The translations under genes were made by a program, and so were the position numbers. From NCBI GenBank assembly GCA_030737875.1, contig CM060912.1, positions 458,432,310 through 458,496,309 of the forward strand: a stretch of 64,000 nt of DNA. The letters are read 5' to 3'. Positions 1-12,089 of the stretch are shown piece after piece. How positions within the stretch are numbered: position 1 is the first letter of the stretch; every line of letters starts with the position of its first letter. The notes under the pieces are model-generated. The model searched no databases. It was given only the letters and a program-made list of their open reading frames with translations, and had not been told where the DNA came from. Origin of the DNA: Allium sativum (lineage: Eukaryota > Streptophyta > Magnoliopsida > Asparagales > Amaryllidaceae).

Positions 1-281
1 TAAGTATGATAGGAATGACAAAAATTAATGAATTTAAAAACAGAACTGACCACTGCCGGGTCGTTCCAGTACGCATCATCATGAATGTCAACATGGTCAG
101 TATGAAGTGAGGTGTGTGAAGTTGCATGATCGTCGGTAAATTGCTTATGGGTACGTGTCTGAGAATGAGTGTTGTTGCTGTTCAAGTCGTCCTGGATTTC
201 AACAGGAGGATCATAGCTCGTAGACGTCTGATGATCTGTATTACGGGTCCTCCTACGTGTCACCTTTTGATCAGAAGGCAT
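1..281 (-). CDS. Partial ORF running off the left edge, unknown function
   Basis: An open frame starts at ATG 281-279 on the minus strand and has no stop in the 93 codons to the window edge. It begins MPSDQKVTRRRTRNTDHQ and is polar, rich in T, S, H and D, with a basic RRRTR stretch near the start. No family is recognised. It lies on the same strand as the Helitron Rep/helicase gene and about 3.2 kb downstream of it, so it may be an extra Helitron ORF or a captured host exon. It could also be a chance frame. Confidence 0.3.
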   Translation of the reverse strand, partial: MPSDQKVTRRRTRNTDHQTSTSYDPPVEIQDDLNSNNTHSQTRTHKQFTDDHATSHTSLHTDHVDIHDDAYWNDPAVVSSVFKFINFCHSYHT

Positions 282-1262
282 TGGCACCTCCTTACCATTT
301 GTTGATTTTTTGGCCTGTGTATAAGTGTATTAGTTGATAGTTGTTGAAGTGGTACCAAAAAAAAGAGAAAAAAGGAAGAAAAAAATTAAATGCAACATAT
401 ATTAATGGAACAGATTGGGTTTTGGTACCTTTGTCATTTCTTGATTATGAAAGCGCAGTAGTTTGGAGTGATAGTGAAGATGAGTAGGGAAGATGAGAAT
501 AAAATAGTGATTGTGGGGAGGTATATATTGAAGTAAAACAGTGTAGTGGCAATGTTGTTTAACACGTGTAGGGAAAAAAGGGCATTAGAAAGGAGAAGAA
601 ACAGAAGATGTATATGGGAATAGGCTGTGAATTGGTAAATTGTGGAGAGATGGTAGCAAGAAAAGATGGTAAACAGAACGGGTAAAAAAATGGGAGTGTT
701 TTCTGTGTCTGTAATACGTGTTGAGTTACTAGAGTATATGGAACGAATGTGTAAGAAAATAAAAAACGAAGGAGCTAAAAGGTTAAAAATATGGATTTAT
801 CAGCTGCAAACATAGTATGTAACGGCATGCAAATAAAAACAAAATTGTGAATGAAAGTGTATAATCTCACTGAAGCCAGTAGGCGTAAATGCAGTTGGTT
901 CAATGAAGAAAAGTTGAAGTAATTTCTCCATTTTTAGTGCTGTTAGAAGCAGAAGGTGAAGTAATGAAATTAGGTGTGTAGTAGTAAATGCAGCAGATAA
1001 AGTGTAACGTTGGAACATGCATAAAAAGATGCATATTTATTTTGTTAAAAATAGAAGTGTAACTTGGTGTGACAGTGAATTTGGATGACCGTGAATTGTA
1101 GTTTTGTATAGTAGTGTAATAAAATTATTGCATGCAAAAACATCATAATCGATTATTACTTCTAAAATCCAAGAATGGAATATCTTGTTCAGCTGATTTA
1201 AGTTACAAAAACAATGATGCAAACTTATCTATAAGGGAAATTGTACCGTTCCGGAAGGATTA
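282..1262. other. No gene seen
   Basis: A-rich on the plus strand with only short frames on either strand. Presumed Helitron interior. Confidence 0.5.
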
Positions 1263-1474
1263 TCAACCATTTGATAAATTCAGTGCCAACACCTCTTCTT
1301 TACTTGGCCAGTTCATCCTCGCTCGCCGTTGGAGACCTGTATCTGACATAGGTACAGGTACAGCTACTACTGCAACATCCAGACTGGTTTTGTCGCTGAT
1401 GAGGTTCACGTTACTCCATACTGGTTTTGTCCCGTTATGGTTAAACATGTTGGTAAGTGTTAGAACCTGCACTT
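1263..1474 (-). CDS. Possible terminal exon, unknown function
   Basis: The minus strand has an acceptor-like TGCAG followed by a frame of about 70 codons ending in TGA at 1263-1265. The peptide includes KPVWSNVNLISDKTS and ends ARMNWPSKEEVLALNLSNG. Base composition is less AT-biased than the flanks, which favours past coding use. The plus strand also holds a 114-codon frame over the same bases, so strand is uncertain. It may belong to the same transcription unit as the exons at 2630-3185. No family recognised. Confidence 0.25.
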
Positions 1475-2629
1475 AATATAATATGTATGAAATATGAAGC
1501 ATATAGATCTAATTTCTATATTTATTGTAAGATGCGTGAAACATCTAGTGAACATTTCTAAGCTTTAAACAATATAATCTGGAAAGCTATGCAATACGCT
1601 ATAGATTATATTAAACAAACATTAACAGAACATGTTGGGTGATTCATAGAGTAACTAATATACATTCCTTATGCAAACCGTGGACCTATATTCTCCAACA
1701 AAAATGAGATAATAGGTCAAAAATAGTTCAGAGAATACCCTTATCATTTAAGGCCATTTCTGCCATGCTTAGCTCCCATACTCAGATTCCTGTGACTAAC
1801 AGTCAACGTATATCCCTACAAAAAATAGCACAATAATGTTTATAGTAAACAGAATAATAAAAGTACTCAGATAAAGCAAAGTCCAATAGAATGATTTATG
1901 CATGAGGATAGAATATTTTTACCACATTATACTAGTTAAACATTAAATGAACTCAAACACAGAATGTCTGTTTCCATGAGGAACCTCAATTCTAACTTCA
2001 TTGTTTGGTGCTTTACTAATGCTTGATTTTTTTGAAAAATAAAAATGATTTTAAAATTTTCTTAATAAAAACAACGAAAGAGAAAAGAAAGGGAAATGCA
2101 TAGATCAATTTTGGCATTGCTGTTTTACATATAAATTGATGGTAAGCTTACGGTTGATTGCGCTGTATGGATGTGAATAACTGTGAGTTTTGAAATCATT
2201 GGTCGCATAACCCTCTAACAATATATTGTCGTAGACACGTTAAAAAACATAATTCCTTGCAAAAAAAATGTTGGAAAACATTTTCAGTAGTAAGATAGGG
2301 ACTTAAAGTAACAAATTAGTTAACCAATTGAGATTAGAGATGTACGATGTAAAGCAAAAAAAAAAATACAGATTTTAAAGATATTTGAAAAACATACCGG
2401 TGCGTGAAGCTCAAAAATGGTACCTAAATTTGTCCGACTTTAGTCAGAAGATGAACTCCATAAATCTGATATCCATATCTCTCCAATCAACGTAGCTCAA
2501 ACACTGTCAAATATAAATAAAATTATACTATTGTCACTAACTAAACTGTAATTATATGTTTATACCATCACTAAACCTAGTTGTATTCATCATTAATCAA
2601 TTAACAAAAATAAAGTTGAAATAAGTTAC
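1475..2629. other. No gene seen
   Basis: AT-rich sequence with many stops in all frames. A piece near 2400-2510 (minus) may be a broken exon, but its frame is interrupted and I could not place splice sites. Confidence 0.4.
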
Positions 2630-3185
2630 GTTGGGACCATTCAATTTGTTACTGATACTAATTATAACCACATCAGTTAGAAGTTTAAATAAATTACGTG
2701 GATACTCCTCAAATGCGTTGAAACTTGCTTCCGGTTCTACGCGTCGGAACTGAGGTTCCAAGCAACTGAAATAAATGGAGAAAGATATTAATGTTTTCTA
2801 TAAAGTACTGGCAGCATATAAACATATTAACCATATTTGAAAAGCAGTAGGAATAAAATTCGTAAAATATACAGTATATCACTGGTTCTAACCTTCTGAA
2901 GATGGGTTGACTGGATCGATGAACGAAGGAACGGTAATTGTTTTCTCATGTGCGTACAGACATTGCTTCTTTATCACATTGGTGTACCTGGTCACCTGAA
3001 AATAGAATGTCGAGGAGTGAGGAAGTGGTAAATCTGGTTAACAGCGGGAAACAAAAATGTAAATAGGGTAAACAAAAGTAGTAAGGAATGCACAAATTGA
3101 CATTTGTACCTGTAGTTTTTTAATGGACAGTGTTTCTACTGTGGCAAGCAGTAAAGCAACATTTCCTCTCCTCCTTTTCCGGGCT
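2630..3185 (-). pseudogene. Exons of a possible RPA-like (OB-fold) Helitron protein
   Basis: Three exon-like pieces follow each other on the minus strand with good splice signals: about 3185-3110 (donor CAG/GTACAA), 2995-2893 (acceptor TTTCAG, donor GTTAGA) and 2765-2630 (acceptor TTTCAG, donor GTAACT). The peptides contain GNVALLLATVETLSIKKLQ, then VTRYTNVIKKQCLYAHEK, then FEEYPRNLFKLLTDVV. Many plant Helitrons carry RPA70-like genes next to Rep/helicase, and the last piece loosely matches the 'F.F...I..R...LTDVIG' pattern of those proteins. The frame does not join cleanly between the second and third pieces, so the gene is probably broken. The family call is an inference. Confidence 0.35.
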
Positions 3186-3224
3186 TGAGACCGGCATCAA
3201 ATAAATTATTATTTGATGGCGGAG

Positions 3225-3292
3225 TTAAAAATGTTTTTTTTGGTTTTTTTTTTTTTTGGTTTTTTTTGGTTTTTGGTTTTTTCTTTACGCAA
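3225..3292. repeat. T-rich tract with GG interruptions
   Basis: About 65 bases of T runs broken by GG doublets on the plus strand, equal to an A-rich CC-interrupted tract on the minus strand. It lies between the helicase gene and the RPA-like exons. Confidence 0.8.
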
Positions 3293-3599
3293 CATGAATA
3301 TAAGTTTGAATGATTAGGAATGAGAGGAAAAAGGTTGAAAAAATATTACTGTATTTAAGTGCTGAAAAAAGGGATAACAATGCAGGTAGTAGTGAGGTAA
3401 GTATAAAAAAATGCAAATAGATGGATGTCAGTATCAATAATGTCGACTGTGTGCGAGTTATAATTGGTACTATAACAAATTGGCTAACTCATGTAAGAAT
3501 TACATGTTACTAAAACATCCTTGTAAACCACATTTCTAGTATGAGTACCATCTTTTCGTGGAATGCTCCCTTTTTGTACTAAATTTTTTGTTGTGTGTC

Positions 3600-4900
3600 A
3601 TGCAATACCTCTAGACAGAGCTACGTATAATTGACCATGGGTGAACACATGTTGGTGTAAGTAGATACCAACAATCAGTATAGTTTGTCCTTGAGATTTG
3701 TTGATTGTAAGAGCAAAAGCCAGTTTAATAGGAAATTGTTTTCTAATAAGCGTGAAAGGCAAGCTAACATTTTCCGAAGGCTGTAATAGTATTTGAGGAA
3801 TAAAAACTCTTGTGCCACGGAAATGGCCAACTGCAATTTCTGCATCAATAATATTTCGGTGGAAAACACGGCATATTAACCTTGTTCCATTACATGATCC
3901 TATTTTAGGGTCAATATTGCGAAGAAGCATTATTGGACAACCAATTTTAAGAGAAAGTTTATGCGGTGGTAGTCCACCGGGTGCAAGAGAATTTAGGAAT
4001 TCATGTTGATACAAATTATGTGTCTTCTTGAACGGAATCAAATGATTAGTACGTATATTCCAGACCGGGAAACATGTTAACAACAGCATTATTGATAGAA
4101 TCAACAGTTTCATTTGTGGGGGCCAAAATGGCTCTATTTAAAATAGAAGCAGCATCATATACTGTTTCAGTAATTGCTGGGAAAACATGTTCAATTAAGG
4201 AATAAATAGGGTTTGTATTGTTCGAAGAGATAATAATATCATCAGGGAGTCTACTCATATCATCAAGCACATACGGTTCATCTCCATTTCCAATACGTAA
4301 AACAAAGCTAGCGTACGAAGGATCTTGTATAGCACACATATTTTGTGTCAATTGAAAAATCGTTACATCTGACCATATGTATGATTGCATAATGCATGCG
4401 TCAACAGTTTGAGCTCTAGTACCACTTTGGACAATAAGCAAAACTTGTCGAAAATCACCATCTAAAATTACAATTTTACCACCAAATAGTTTGTCTGTAT
4501 CACATATATCTCTAAGTGTTTTATCTATGGCCTCAAAAGCATGACGATGAGCCATTGTTGCTTCATCCCACAAAATGACAGTTGTTTCACGAATTAGTTT
4601 TGCAATATCAGATTGTTTTGGAACATAACAGGTGGAAGAAGAATCAAGTGTTATTGGTATTTTAAATCTAGAATGGGCAGTTCGGCCACCGGGAAATGCC
4701 AAAGCAGCAATTCCTGACGTGGAAACTGCAAGTGCAATTAAACCTCTAGTCGTGTGTGTGCTAAAATTGACTTATATAAATATGTTTTCCCTGTACCCCC
4801 CGGCCCATCTATGAAAAAAAAAGAATTTGTGTTATAATAAATAGACTCCATGATAACATCAAAAGCCTGGTCTTGTTCAAAATTTAAGCAATTAACAGAG
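3600..4900 (-). other. PIF1-type helicase domain of the Helitron protein
   Basis: Superfamily 1B helicase motifs appear in order on the minus strand: LNFEQDQAFDVIM (Q-like motif, about 4890-4850), Walker A IDGPGGTGKT (about 4815-4784), Walker B ILWDEATM (about 4580), GGKIVILDGDFRQ (about 4480-4440), [13 protein letters not shown] (about 3720-3685) and LYVALSRG (about 3630-3605). The motif residues are intact, but frameshifts near 4742 and 4022 and stops at 4046 and 3598 break the chain. Confidence 0.95.
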
Positions 4901-5639
4901 TCAATGTCTTCTTGGGGTATGTGGACAGATTTTTCATTGAAAATAGATGTACAAATGTTATAGTCCGACTATAAATTAGCAGAAGATATTGGAAATCATA
5001 GTCCAAAACTGATTTATTGTATTGCTGTAGCAACCTATTAAAGTCTGAAAGACAAACATGAGTGTAATATGTAATGTCAGTAATAGAAGATGTATGTTGG
5101 TAATCTTCTATCATGTATTCAGAAAATAAATCCCACATCTTACGCATATGATTTGGTTCGCAGTAAACTAAAATTGTAACAAATAATCTTCTTAATGCAC
5201 TTAGCATATGTGTGTTGGAAGCTTCTCGCAAGCAGTCGTAAATATCGTTATCATTTTCCAATAAGCCTCTTTGTTCAGCGGCTTCTTTACATGTGTGGTA
5301 TTGTGTTCCTTGTACGGTGAGTAAATCAGTAAAAGATAAGGTGCCTCTAACGTGTGTTAAGAGTAATCTCAGAAAATAACGATCACCTTCAGTGGGTGAG
5401 ATGGTATAAATTCTGCCTAAAACCCTACAATTATTTCGTCTACGAATCCACTGCTTATGTGTATTGTCCCACCAATATTTTTGTGGAAACTCATGATAAA
5501 AGTACTGTCTAGCCTCTTCATCACAAACATTCGTACTAAAATATTCAATAAGCATAGTTTTAGATCTACTTTCGTCATTTAATATGTCGTCCAATTGTTC
5601 GGATGAAGAAAAATGCAATTACTGTCTATTTGGGAGATG

Positions 5640-6560
5640 GATTTGCAGACCAATAACAGAGGGTATAATGCTATTAAGATGGAATTTAAAGATTCTCCAT
5701 AAAGACTCAGGTGGACAAACCCATCGGGCGTTAGCAAATTTGGATATTTCATCGTTGTTGTCGGTTAATGATGTAGATACACCTACCGAAACGCGGTCAG
5801 ACCCTTTGTACACATATTTGTAAAGATATTTAACGGATTTAATACTTGAGCATATTTCAACATTTAAATGGCAGTCATATTTCAGTAGTAAATACGGGTT
5901 AAACGGCACTACCCAACGATTGTCAATTGTGTTGTTCGCTGATTGATTTTGTGTCATGTTATCATGTCTCCTATATATTGGGTATGAGTCGTTTCCTTAT
6001 AAGGTAACGGGAGCAAATGGTTTAGGGAATCCTTTTTTACACTCACCATTTTTCATGCATGTGGCGTTATGGTTAAAATGTCCACACGGATGATGAATCA
6101 TGTGTTTCACAACAGCCGCATGTAAATCAGGTTCTACTTCTTTGCATGGAATTTCAGCTCTAACTACGAAGTCATAATCATTGGGATTAATAATCTTATC
6201 GTTGTTAGCTACAATTATTAACATATGTGCATGTGGCAATACCCTTTTTTGAAATTCAATAATGTGTACATGTGCAATAAAGCGGCCTAAAACGCCTATG
6301 TCAAATAAATCATGTTTTAATTGTTCTAATTTTGCACGAAAAATTCTAGTTGTTACGTCGGGTCTATCTTGCGGTTGCTGTCCGGGAAGCAATTCATTAA
6401 TAATTTCAGGCCACTTAGCATTACATGTAATTGTAACAAAAAAAAATCAGTTTTTCCATACCTTTGAACAATCGCCAATGCATCTTGGTAGCGTTGATGC
6501 ATATCCCATGGACTACCAATATGAGATGATGGAAGAATTTTTTTTACACCTACATTGGCT
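5640..6560 (-). other. Helitron Rep (HUH endonuclease) domain
   Basis: This segment of the Rep/helicase pseudogene carries the Helitron_like_N region. The metal-binding HUH motif is seen as LPHAH within HIIEFQKRVLPHAHMLII (about 6280-6220). The catalytic tyrosine motif is seen as YLYKYVYKG (about 5850-5815). Upstream, ILPSSHIGSPWDMHQRYQDA is the usual lead-in. The catalytic residues are kept although the frame is broken on both sides (T-run frameshift near 6441, stop at 5997-5999). Confidence 0.93.
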
Positions 6561-8335
6561 GACATTGAGAATATATAAGTGGTTGTAACATAACAATGTA
6601 CGAACGAAGCGACAATAAGTAAAAAAGGACAGTGGTATAATACATAACATACTGGTCGACGTTTCTCCTGCGAGCAACGCATATTGCAACCCTTGATACA
6701 AATCAGCCCTAATTTTATCTTGATGAGTTCGAACATATCTTAGTCTCATTGTTTCTATTTTAACAAACATATCCACCACATACTGCTGAAAAAGCCGGCC
6801 GGCAAGCAGGAGTAGTAATGTCTCTCCAGGGCGTATCTGGGAAAAAATAAACGTATTAAAAAAAGTGAAGGAAAAAAAATAATATAAGGGTTATGTACAG
6901 TGATATAATGGAACTGAATTAAATCAGTACAGATGTAAAATTATGACATAAAAAGTAATGCGAATGCAGGACATAAAAAAGAATAAGTACTACTAATCAC
7001 ATGAATATGAAAACATAAGCATGTAGTGTCAAATAAGCGTGTTCAAAGCTAACATGATATAAATACACCACAACATATTGGAAACAGTAGTTAAAAAACT
7101 GTTTGCAATGTTGAAATTTAATTCTTACATTGACAAATGTACAAATGAAATCGAGTTCAGCATGTATGGACATTCGATAGTGTGTTAACATAAATGTACC
7201 TGTATAAGATGCGAGTAATAAGATGCACAGCTAATTTCGTTGTTTCCACTATCGTGTAAGCGCAAATCCCAACCATGCTGCCCATAAGGTAACAGTAATG
7301 GGTACTGATGTGGATCGTAAAATCCAGCTGTATCTGGAACTCGTTCTAGATTTCCAGACCGTGTTTTGACAATTATGTCCCTACCTTGTAAATCATCTGA
7401 TTCATCACCTACAATTATTACGGCAACTTGTGATGCTGTAGGCAATTCGTGAAGATTTCGATCAAGTATGATCTCTTTAATTTTAATTCTGCATATGTGC
7501 AGATCAGCACGTTGTCCCAACTGACGTAGAACGGATACAAATGGGTTAACTGAATTCAAAACTTCTGTTATGATTTCAAGTATCTCGGGTCTTAATACTA
7601 CATTTTCCAGTTGTCGATTTTCAGTTTCATGTTCCGTGTCGTAAATGTATAGCTGTAAATATCGTGGTCTGATTCCATCAGAAGGCAGCACACTGCCAAT
7701 ACGATGGTAGATGGAACCATGAGCACGATATGAGTAAATTCCATCCATTCCATTAGCTAGATTTTGGTCAATATGTGCACCCATCGATGTGAATGTGAAT
7801 GCATTGTTGTAAGATCTAATATTAGCTCGGAAGTGCGTGCCAACTTCGGTTTGATCAGTAAACAGGTGAAGCAACTAGGGAGCGGTGGAAGGTTGAAACG
7901 TATGAAGCATACCATTTGAACAGCAAGACTGGGAAGTTTCAAAAGCAATTTTTTTTGCTGAGCAGAAGGTACAGATAGTTGGTACTGGCAAGACATGTTT
8001 ATGAAACATAGTGTTGGCTACAAAGTTTCGTGCACAATTATGCGATGTTCTTAGTGTTTCAAGAAGATCATCATTTTGGACTGTTTGGAAAATAGGATAG
8101 AAAGAAGTTAATATTACATGTAAATGGAAGGAAAAGAGGCAAATGGAAGAAAAATTGGAATATCATATCAAATAGTACCACTGATAGGTTCAGGTTCTTG
8201 TTCGGCAGACTGAAGTCGTTGGGAACGACGGCGTTGTCTACGGTCTGCCAGATGTTGTTGATGTTCATCATCAGACATCCTTGCACGTCTAGCTCATTGA
8301 GCAAGGCATCTGTGTTCGCGTTGTTCAGAATCCAT

Positions 8336-9326
8336 AAGGGTAACGAACAGAGCAGTTGAAACAGTACACGTGTATGATCAGAGGAATATAAGGGAAAATA
8401 AAGCAGGAGATGATAAGGAAGGTGGTTGAAGGAAAGAAGTTAAAGATATAACAATGAATAAAGTAGTCATTATAATCATATAAATTTGGTATTCAGGTGT
8501 AAAAGAAACTGCAAAAATTTAGGAGAAAAAAAATGGAAATTTGAAAAATAGTGGATAAATTGAAGGAGGAATGAGTAAAATAACAAAAACCATTGGTTTT
8601 TGTATAATTGAGTATTACCTAAAACTGCTGATATCAGCAGTCGAATGAAATGGAATGTAAATAATTATAATATATTAGTAATTCTAATCCACAGCATTCA
8701 GTACTCCAAATTTGTAAAATAATTATAATATGATATCAGCATGGTTTTTGTCATACGTATGTACTGGAATTTTTTCCTATATTTCTGCTGACCTCATATT
8801 AATCCATCATTAAAAAAAAAAATCATTGAGGATAGTACAAACAGATTTCATAGGGTGGGTTTGACAAAGGTCAGTGTAAGAATCATATGAGAAGCATGTA
8901 CAACTGGTTAGCAGGTCCACCAAAAAGATACGGAAGCAATGTTTTGTGAAATGTGAACATCAAATATATGAACGTATGGTCAATATGAATGCAATGTGAA
9001 GACATTAGTACTGTACAGTAGATATGCATCGTATTATGTGTATTGCGTGCACATATTGAAAAGTCAACATACGTGCACATATAAAAAGCTCGAAAGGTTA
9101 TCATGACAAATATATATGTACGGTTAAATAGTCTAAAACTGTGATAATTATCCATTATATTAAGATGAAACTTAATGCAGTCATTTGATCCATACCTTGT
9201 TATGCTTCTATGCGTAGTACAGCAAATGCACAAAAGCCAAAAGGTTGAAGAAATATAGTTCGGGAATTGAACTGATTCAGTCATCTTATCAAACAAATGA
9301 AAATGCATATCGATTCTGGTCCGCAT
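8336..9326. other. No recognisable gene; Helitron 5' side
   Basis: AT-rich. The minus strand has a 147-codon frame (9326-8883) with AT-driven composition (many Y, H, F, I, C) and no recognisable motif; I do not call it a gene. Confidence 0.5.
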
Positions 9327-9775
9327 TTACTCCCACCGTTGATGTATCAAAATGCCTGCAACATTTTCGTCAACATCTGACAGGCAGTATAAAATCAGTG
9401 GTAATCTCTTCATGTCCGAGTTGTGGTCATAGTTGAGAAATTGTGCCTCGCTATGAACAACGACTGCAACAGTTTCTTCAACATCTGACTGCCAGCTGAA
9501 ACTCAGGGGTAATGTGTTCATGTGAGAGTTGCGGTCGTAGTCGAGAAACTGAGCCTCGCCACAAACAATGGCTGCAACAGTTTCTTCAACGTCTGACTGG
9601 CAGGTGACACTGAGGGGTAATGTGTTCAGCTGAGAGTTGTCATCATAGTTGAGAAACTGTGCCTCGCCATTAACACCGGGTGAAACAGCTTGTGTATTTC
9701 TCAGTGGCAGGGGAAAATCAGCGGTAATTTTTTCATTTCACAGTTGTGGTCACGGTTGATAAACAATGGCACCTG
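9327..9775 (-). repeat. 108-bp tandem repeat encoding 36-residue units
   Basis: Three clear copies and one weaker copy are arranged head to tail; the shared CAACRTCTGAC starts at 9371, 9479 and 9588, so the period is 108-109 bp. On the minus strand three units are read in one frame without a stop and end in TAA at 9327-9329. Unit core residues: EAQFL-[ND]-YD-x-NS, then LPL, then SDVEETVA. A fourth upstream copy (NCEMKKLPLIFPCH) is out of frame by a deletion. The period is a multiple of three and hydrophobic and acidic positions are kept, which suggests a past coding repeat. Upstream sequence has an acceptor-like CTCAG before GTGCC near 9775. Family unknown. It may be a last exon. Confidence 0.6.
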
Positions 9776-11382
9776 AGTTGCAGTAGAACATCCCCGTACT
9801 GTAAGAACATTCAAGACAAACGAAATATGTGTGAGTTGAGCAGAGCAGTGGTAACAATCGAAAAAAAAATAAGTGGATGTAATAAGAGCAGTGGTACACA
9901 GACCTTTTGTCAACATGCTTCAACTTAATAATTTGAACACATTTTTCAAAATATAAAATTAATGAATCATTTGAACCGATACCGCAACATATATGGATAT
10001 ATACATGCATTGTTTGTAAGTTTTTTCAGGCTTCAAAAACATTTTGGCGTGTATGTATCGTTTGCTTTTAGACATTAAGTAACTTCTGTAGAACTCAAAG
10101 TTATGACTGAAAAATAGATGACATGAATTGCAAGCCAGAAATATGGAATCATACTTCAAAATTTATAACTCTATTGATGTACTATGTAATTTAGTATAAA
10201 ATACATGGTAGATTTTTAACTAACATTAGTTATTGAAATCATTGATAATAAAAAGTTTAAAACACTTATACTGAAAGAATGCACAACAATGTTTCCAGTA
10301 CTATAATTTGCAACTGGAATTTTAATTATCTCCACAAAATCTTTGTAAAGTTTAGAAACGGTCCTTTAACTTTGGACTAACGTGGGAATTGGATGGGAAC
10401 TGGAAGTGGGATGCCATTAATAGATCCTTAACTTTAGAAATGCTGTGAGAAGTGAGTTTATTTGCAGTTGTGGGCTCGGTTCAATTTATAACCTGAGAAA
10501 GCTAGTATTGCCAAGAGAAAAATTTGAACATATAACATATTAAACTCTTAGTAGCAAAGCATATGTTTCATGAATAATGTAGCATACACACTTCCATAGA
10601 GTTAAAAGTAATGAACATATTCTTTTGTAAGGTTCAAAAGTTGCTGGATAACTAAAAACAATCACCCCTAAGAGAAACACATCCACAAAAATCCAAATGC
10701 CACATTTCAGTAAGTCTAGTAAAATTCTTTTGCTTCAAATCCCTCAACCTCTCATGTTTGTATTGTTAAGAAAAATGAGAAGCATACATTATAAGAGGCG
10801 AACAATAAGGATTAGTGCAATACATGGCAACAAATCCATACAGTATATAAATCATGCTAACAACTAAATTATAACAACATACCTTTATTAGCTAAAAAAA
10901 CGGCACTCTTCAATCCACTGCTTGCAGCAAGTGTTTCCGCTTAAGATGTATGGGTAAGAGAGCAAGAATAGCTGAAGAGCAAGCAAAAAAAGCATTACAA
11001 ATATAAGAGAATGAAAAGTTGACTGTAAGTGAAGCTGACAGTAAAGCACATAAATGTAAGATGAACATCGGCTTTTGTACTTAACAATCAATAGATAGGA
11101 AAATTAACTTCATACTTTGTCGTGAGATGAACAATGTGACATACACTATCATAAAGTTCCTGTCATGATAATTTGTTCCAAAAATGTTGAATACTAGTAT
11201 CAGATAAGGTTATATGGAGCTATGCAAACATAATTTTTGCAATAATCAAATTCGTCAAATGCAAACATGAATACTTTATAATAGTGATTAAAGCTAAAAA
11301 TGCCCAAGCAGTCCATGCACTAATCAATTTATGCGATGCAGTATAAGCATAATAGAAATAAAGTCCAATAAATCTCATGACT
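9776..11382. other. No gene seen
   Basis: AT-rich Helitron interior with short frames only. Confidence 0.5.
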
Positions 11383-12089
11383 TATCACATGAACTCGTTT
11401 ACTTGGCAAATACGGAAACAATATATGATAGAAGGAAAGAAACTTAAAATAAATCTTTTAATCCATTATTGAACATCACCAAGGTCCATATTTGTCCTTT
11501 GACATAACTATTTTGAAATGTATATTATACTTATTAAACTTAAAAAAAGCCCAAATGGTACATATGCTATATGCAAACAACAGCCGTGAAACCATTCAAT
11601 CTAACATTAAACTCGACAAATAGCAAATAGAACTCTGATCATTTGCAAAGCTTAGCTCTTGCCAATTATATTTAAAAGCTTGGAGGTTTAAAAAATAAAA
11701 TGTTATTACCTAATTATTGTGTTATATATGTTAGTAGATGGATTAACACAATTATCACATGAAGTCGTTTACTTGGCAAATATGGAAACAATATATGATA
11801 GAAGGAAAGAAACTTAAAATAAATCTTTTAATCCATTATTGAACATCACCAAGGTCCATATATGTCCTTTCACATACCTATTTTGAAATGTATATTATAC
11901 TTTTTAAACTTAAAAAAGCCCAAATGGTACATATGCTATATCCAAACAACAGGCGTGAAACCATTCAATCTAACATTAAACTCGACAAATAGTAAATACA
12001 ACTCTGATCATTTGGAAAGCTTGGCTCTTGCCAATTATATTTAAAAGCATGGAGGTTTAAAAAATAAAGTGTTATTACCTAATTATTAA
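11383..12089. repeat. Direct duplication, two copies, ~370-bp offset
   Basis: The block starting TTATCACATGAA at 11383 recurs at 11753 (TTATCACATGAA/G variant) and stays alignable to GTTATTACCTAATTATT (11702 and 12071). The copies differ by scattered substitutions and one-base indels. No coding frame is kept, so this is a non-coding tandem duplication in the Helitron's 5' half. Confidence 0.85.

Larger units (their letters stand above)
3484..8335 (-). pseudogene. Helitron Rep/helicase, four exons, inactivated
   Basis: The protein nicks and unwinds DNA for rolling-circle transposition. Four exons fit splice rules and keep phase: 8335-8179, 8080-7200, 6836-6653 and 6558-3484. Order: basic N-terminus, Cys-rich segment (FCSAKK, CCSNG), FRANIRSYNNAF, Rep domain, then PIF1 helicase. 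The frame is closed by stops at 8294-8296, 7875-7877, 5997-5999, 5619-5621, 4046-4048 and 3598-3600. Frameshifts lie near 6441 (in a nine-T run), 4970, 4742 and 4022. The reading resumes in family-like sequence after each break, so these are lesions in one old gene. Past 3598 it continues to TAG at 3484-3486. The start is the ATG at 8335 ahead of a long basic segment. Confidence 0.95.

Noticed and set aside
1132..1476. 114-codon plus-strand frame
   Set aside because: Overlaps a minus-strand exon candidate on the strand of the Helitron genes; no family signal on either strand, so I list only the minus reading, at low confidence.
1920..1940. ACTAGT as the Helitron 3' end (CTAGT on the minus strand)
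   Set aside because: No convincing hairpin 10-12 bases upstream, and coding-like frames continue further left.
8883..9326. 147-codon minus-strand frame
   Set aside because: Composition typical of AT-rich non-coding DNA and no recognisable domain.
9340..9745. CRISPR-like spaced repeats
   Set aside because: Units are contiguous 108-bp tandem copies with no unique spacers, in plant DNA.
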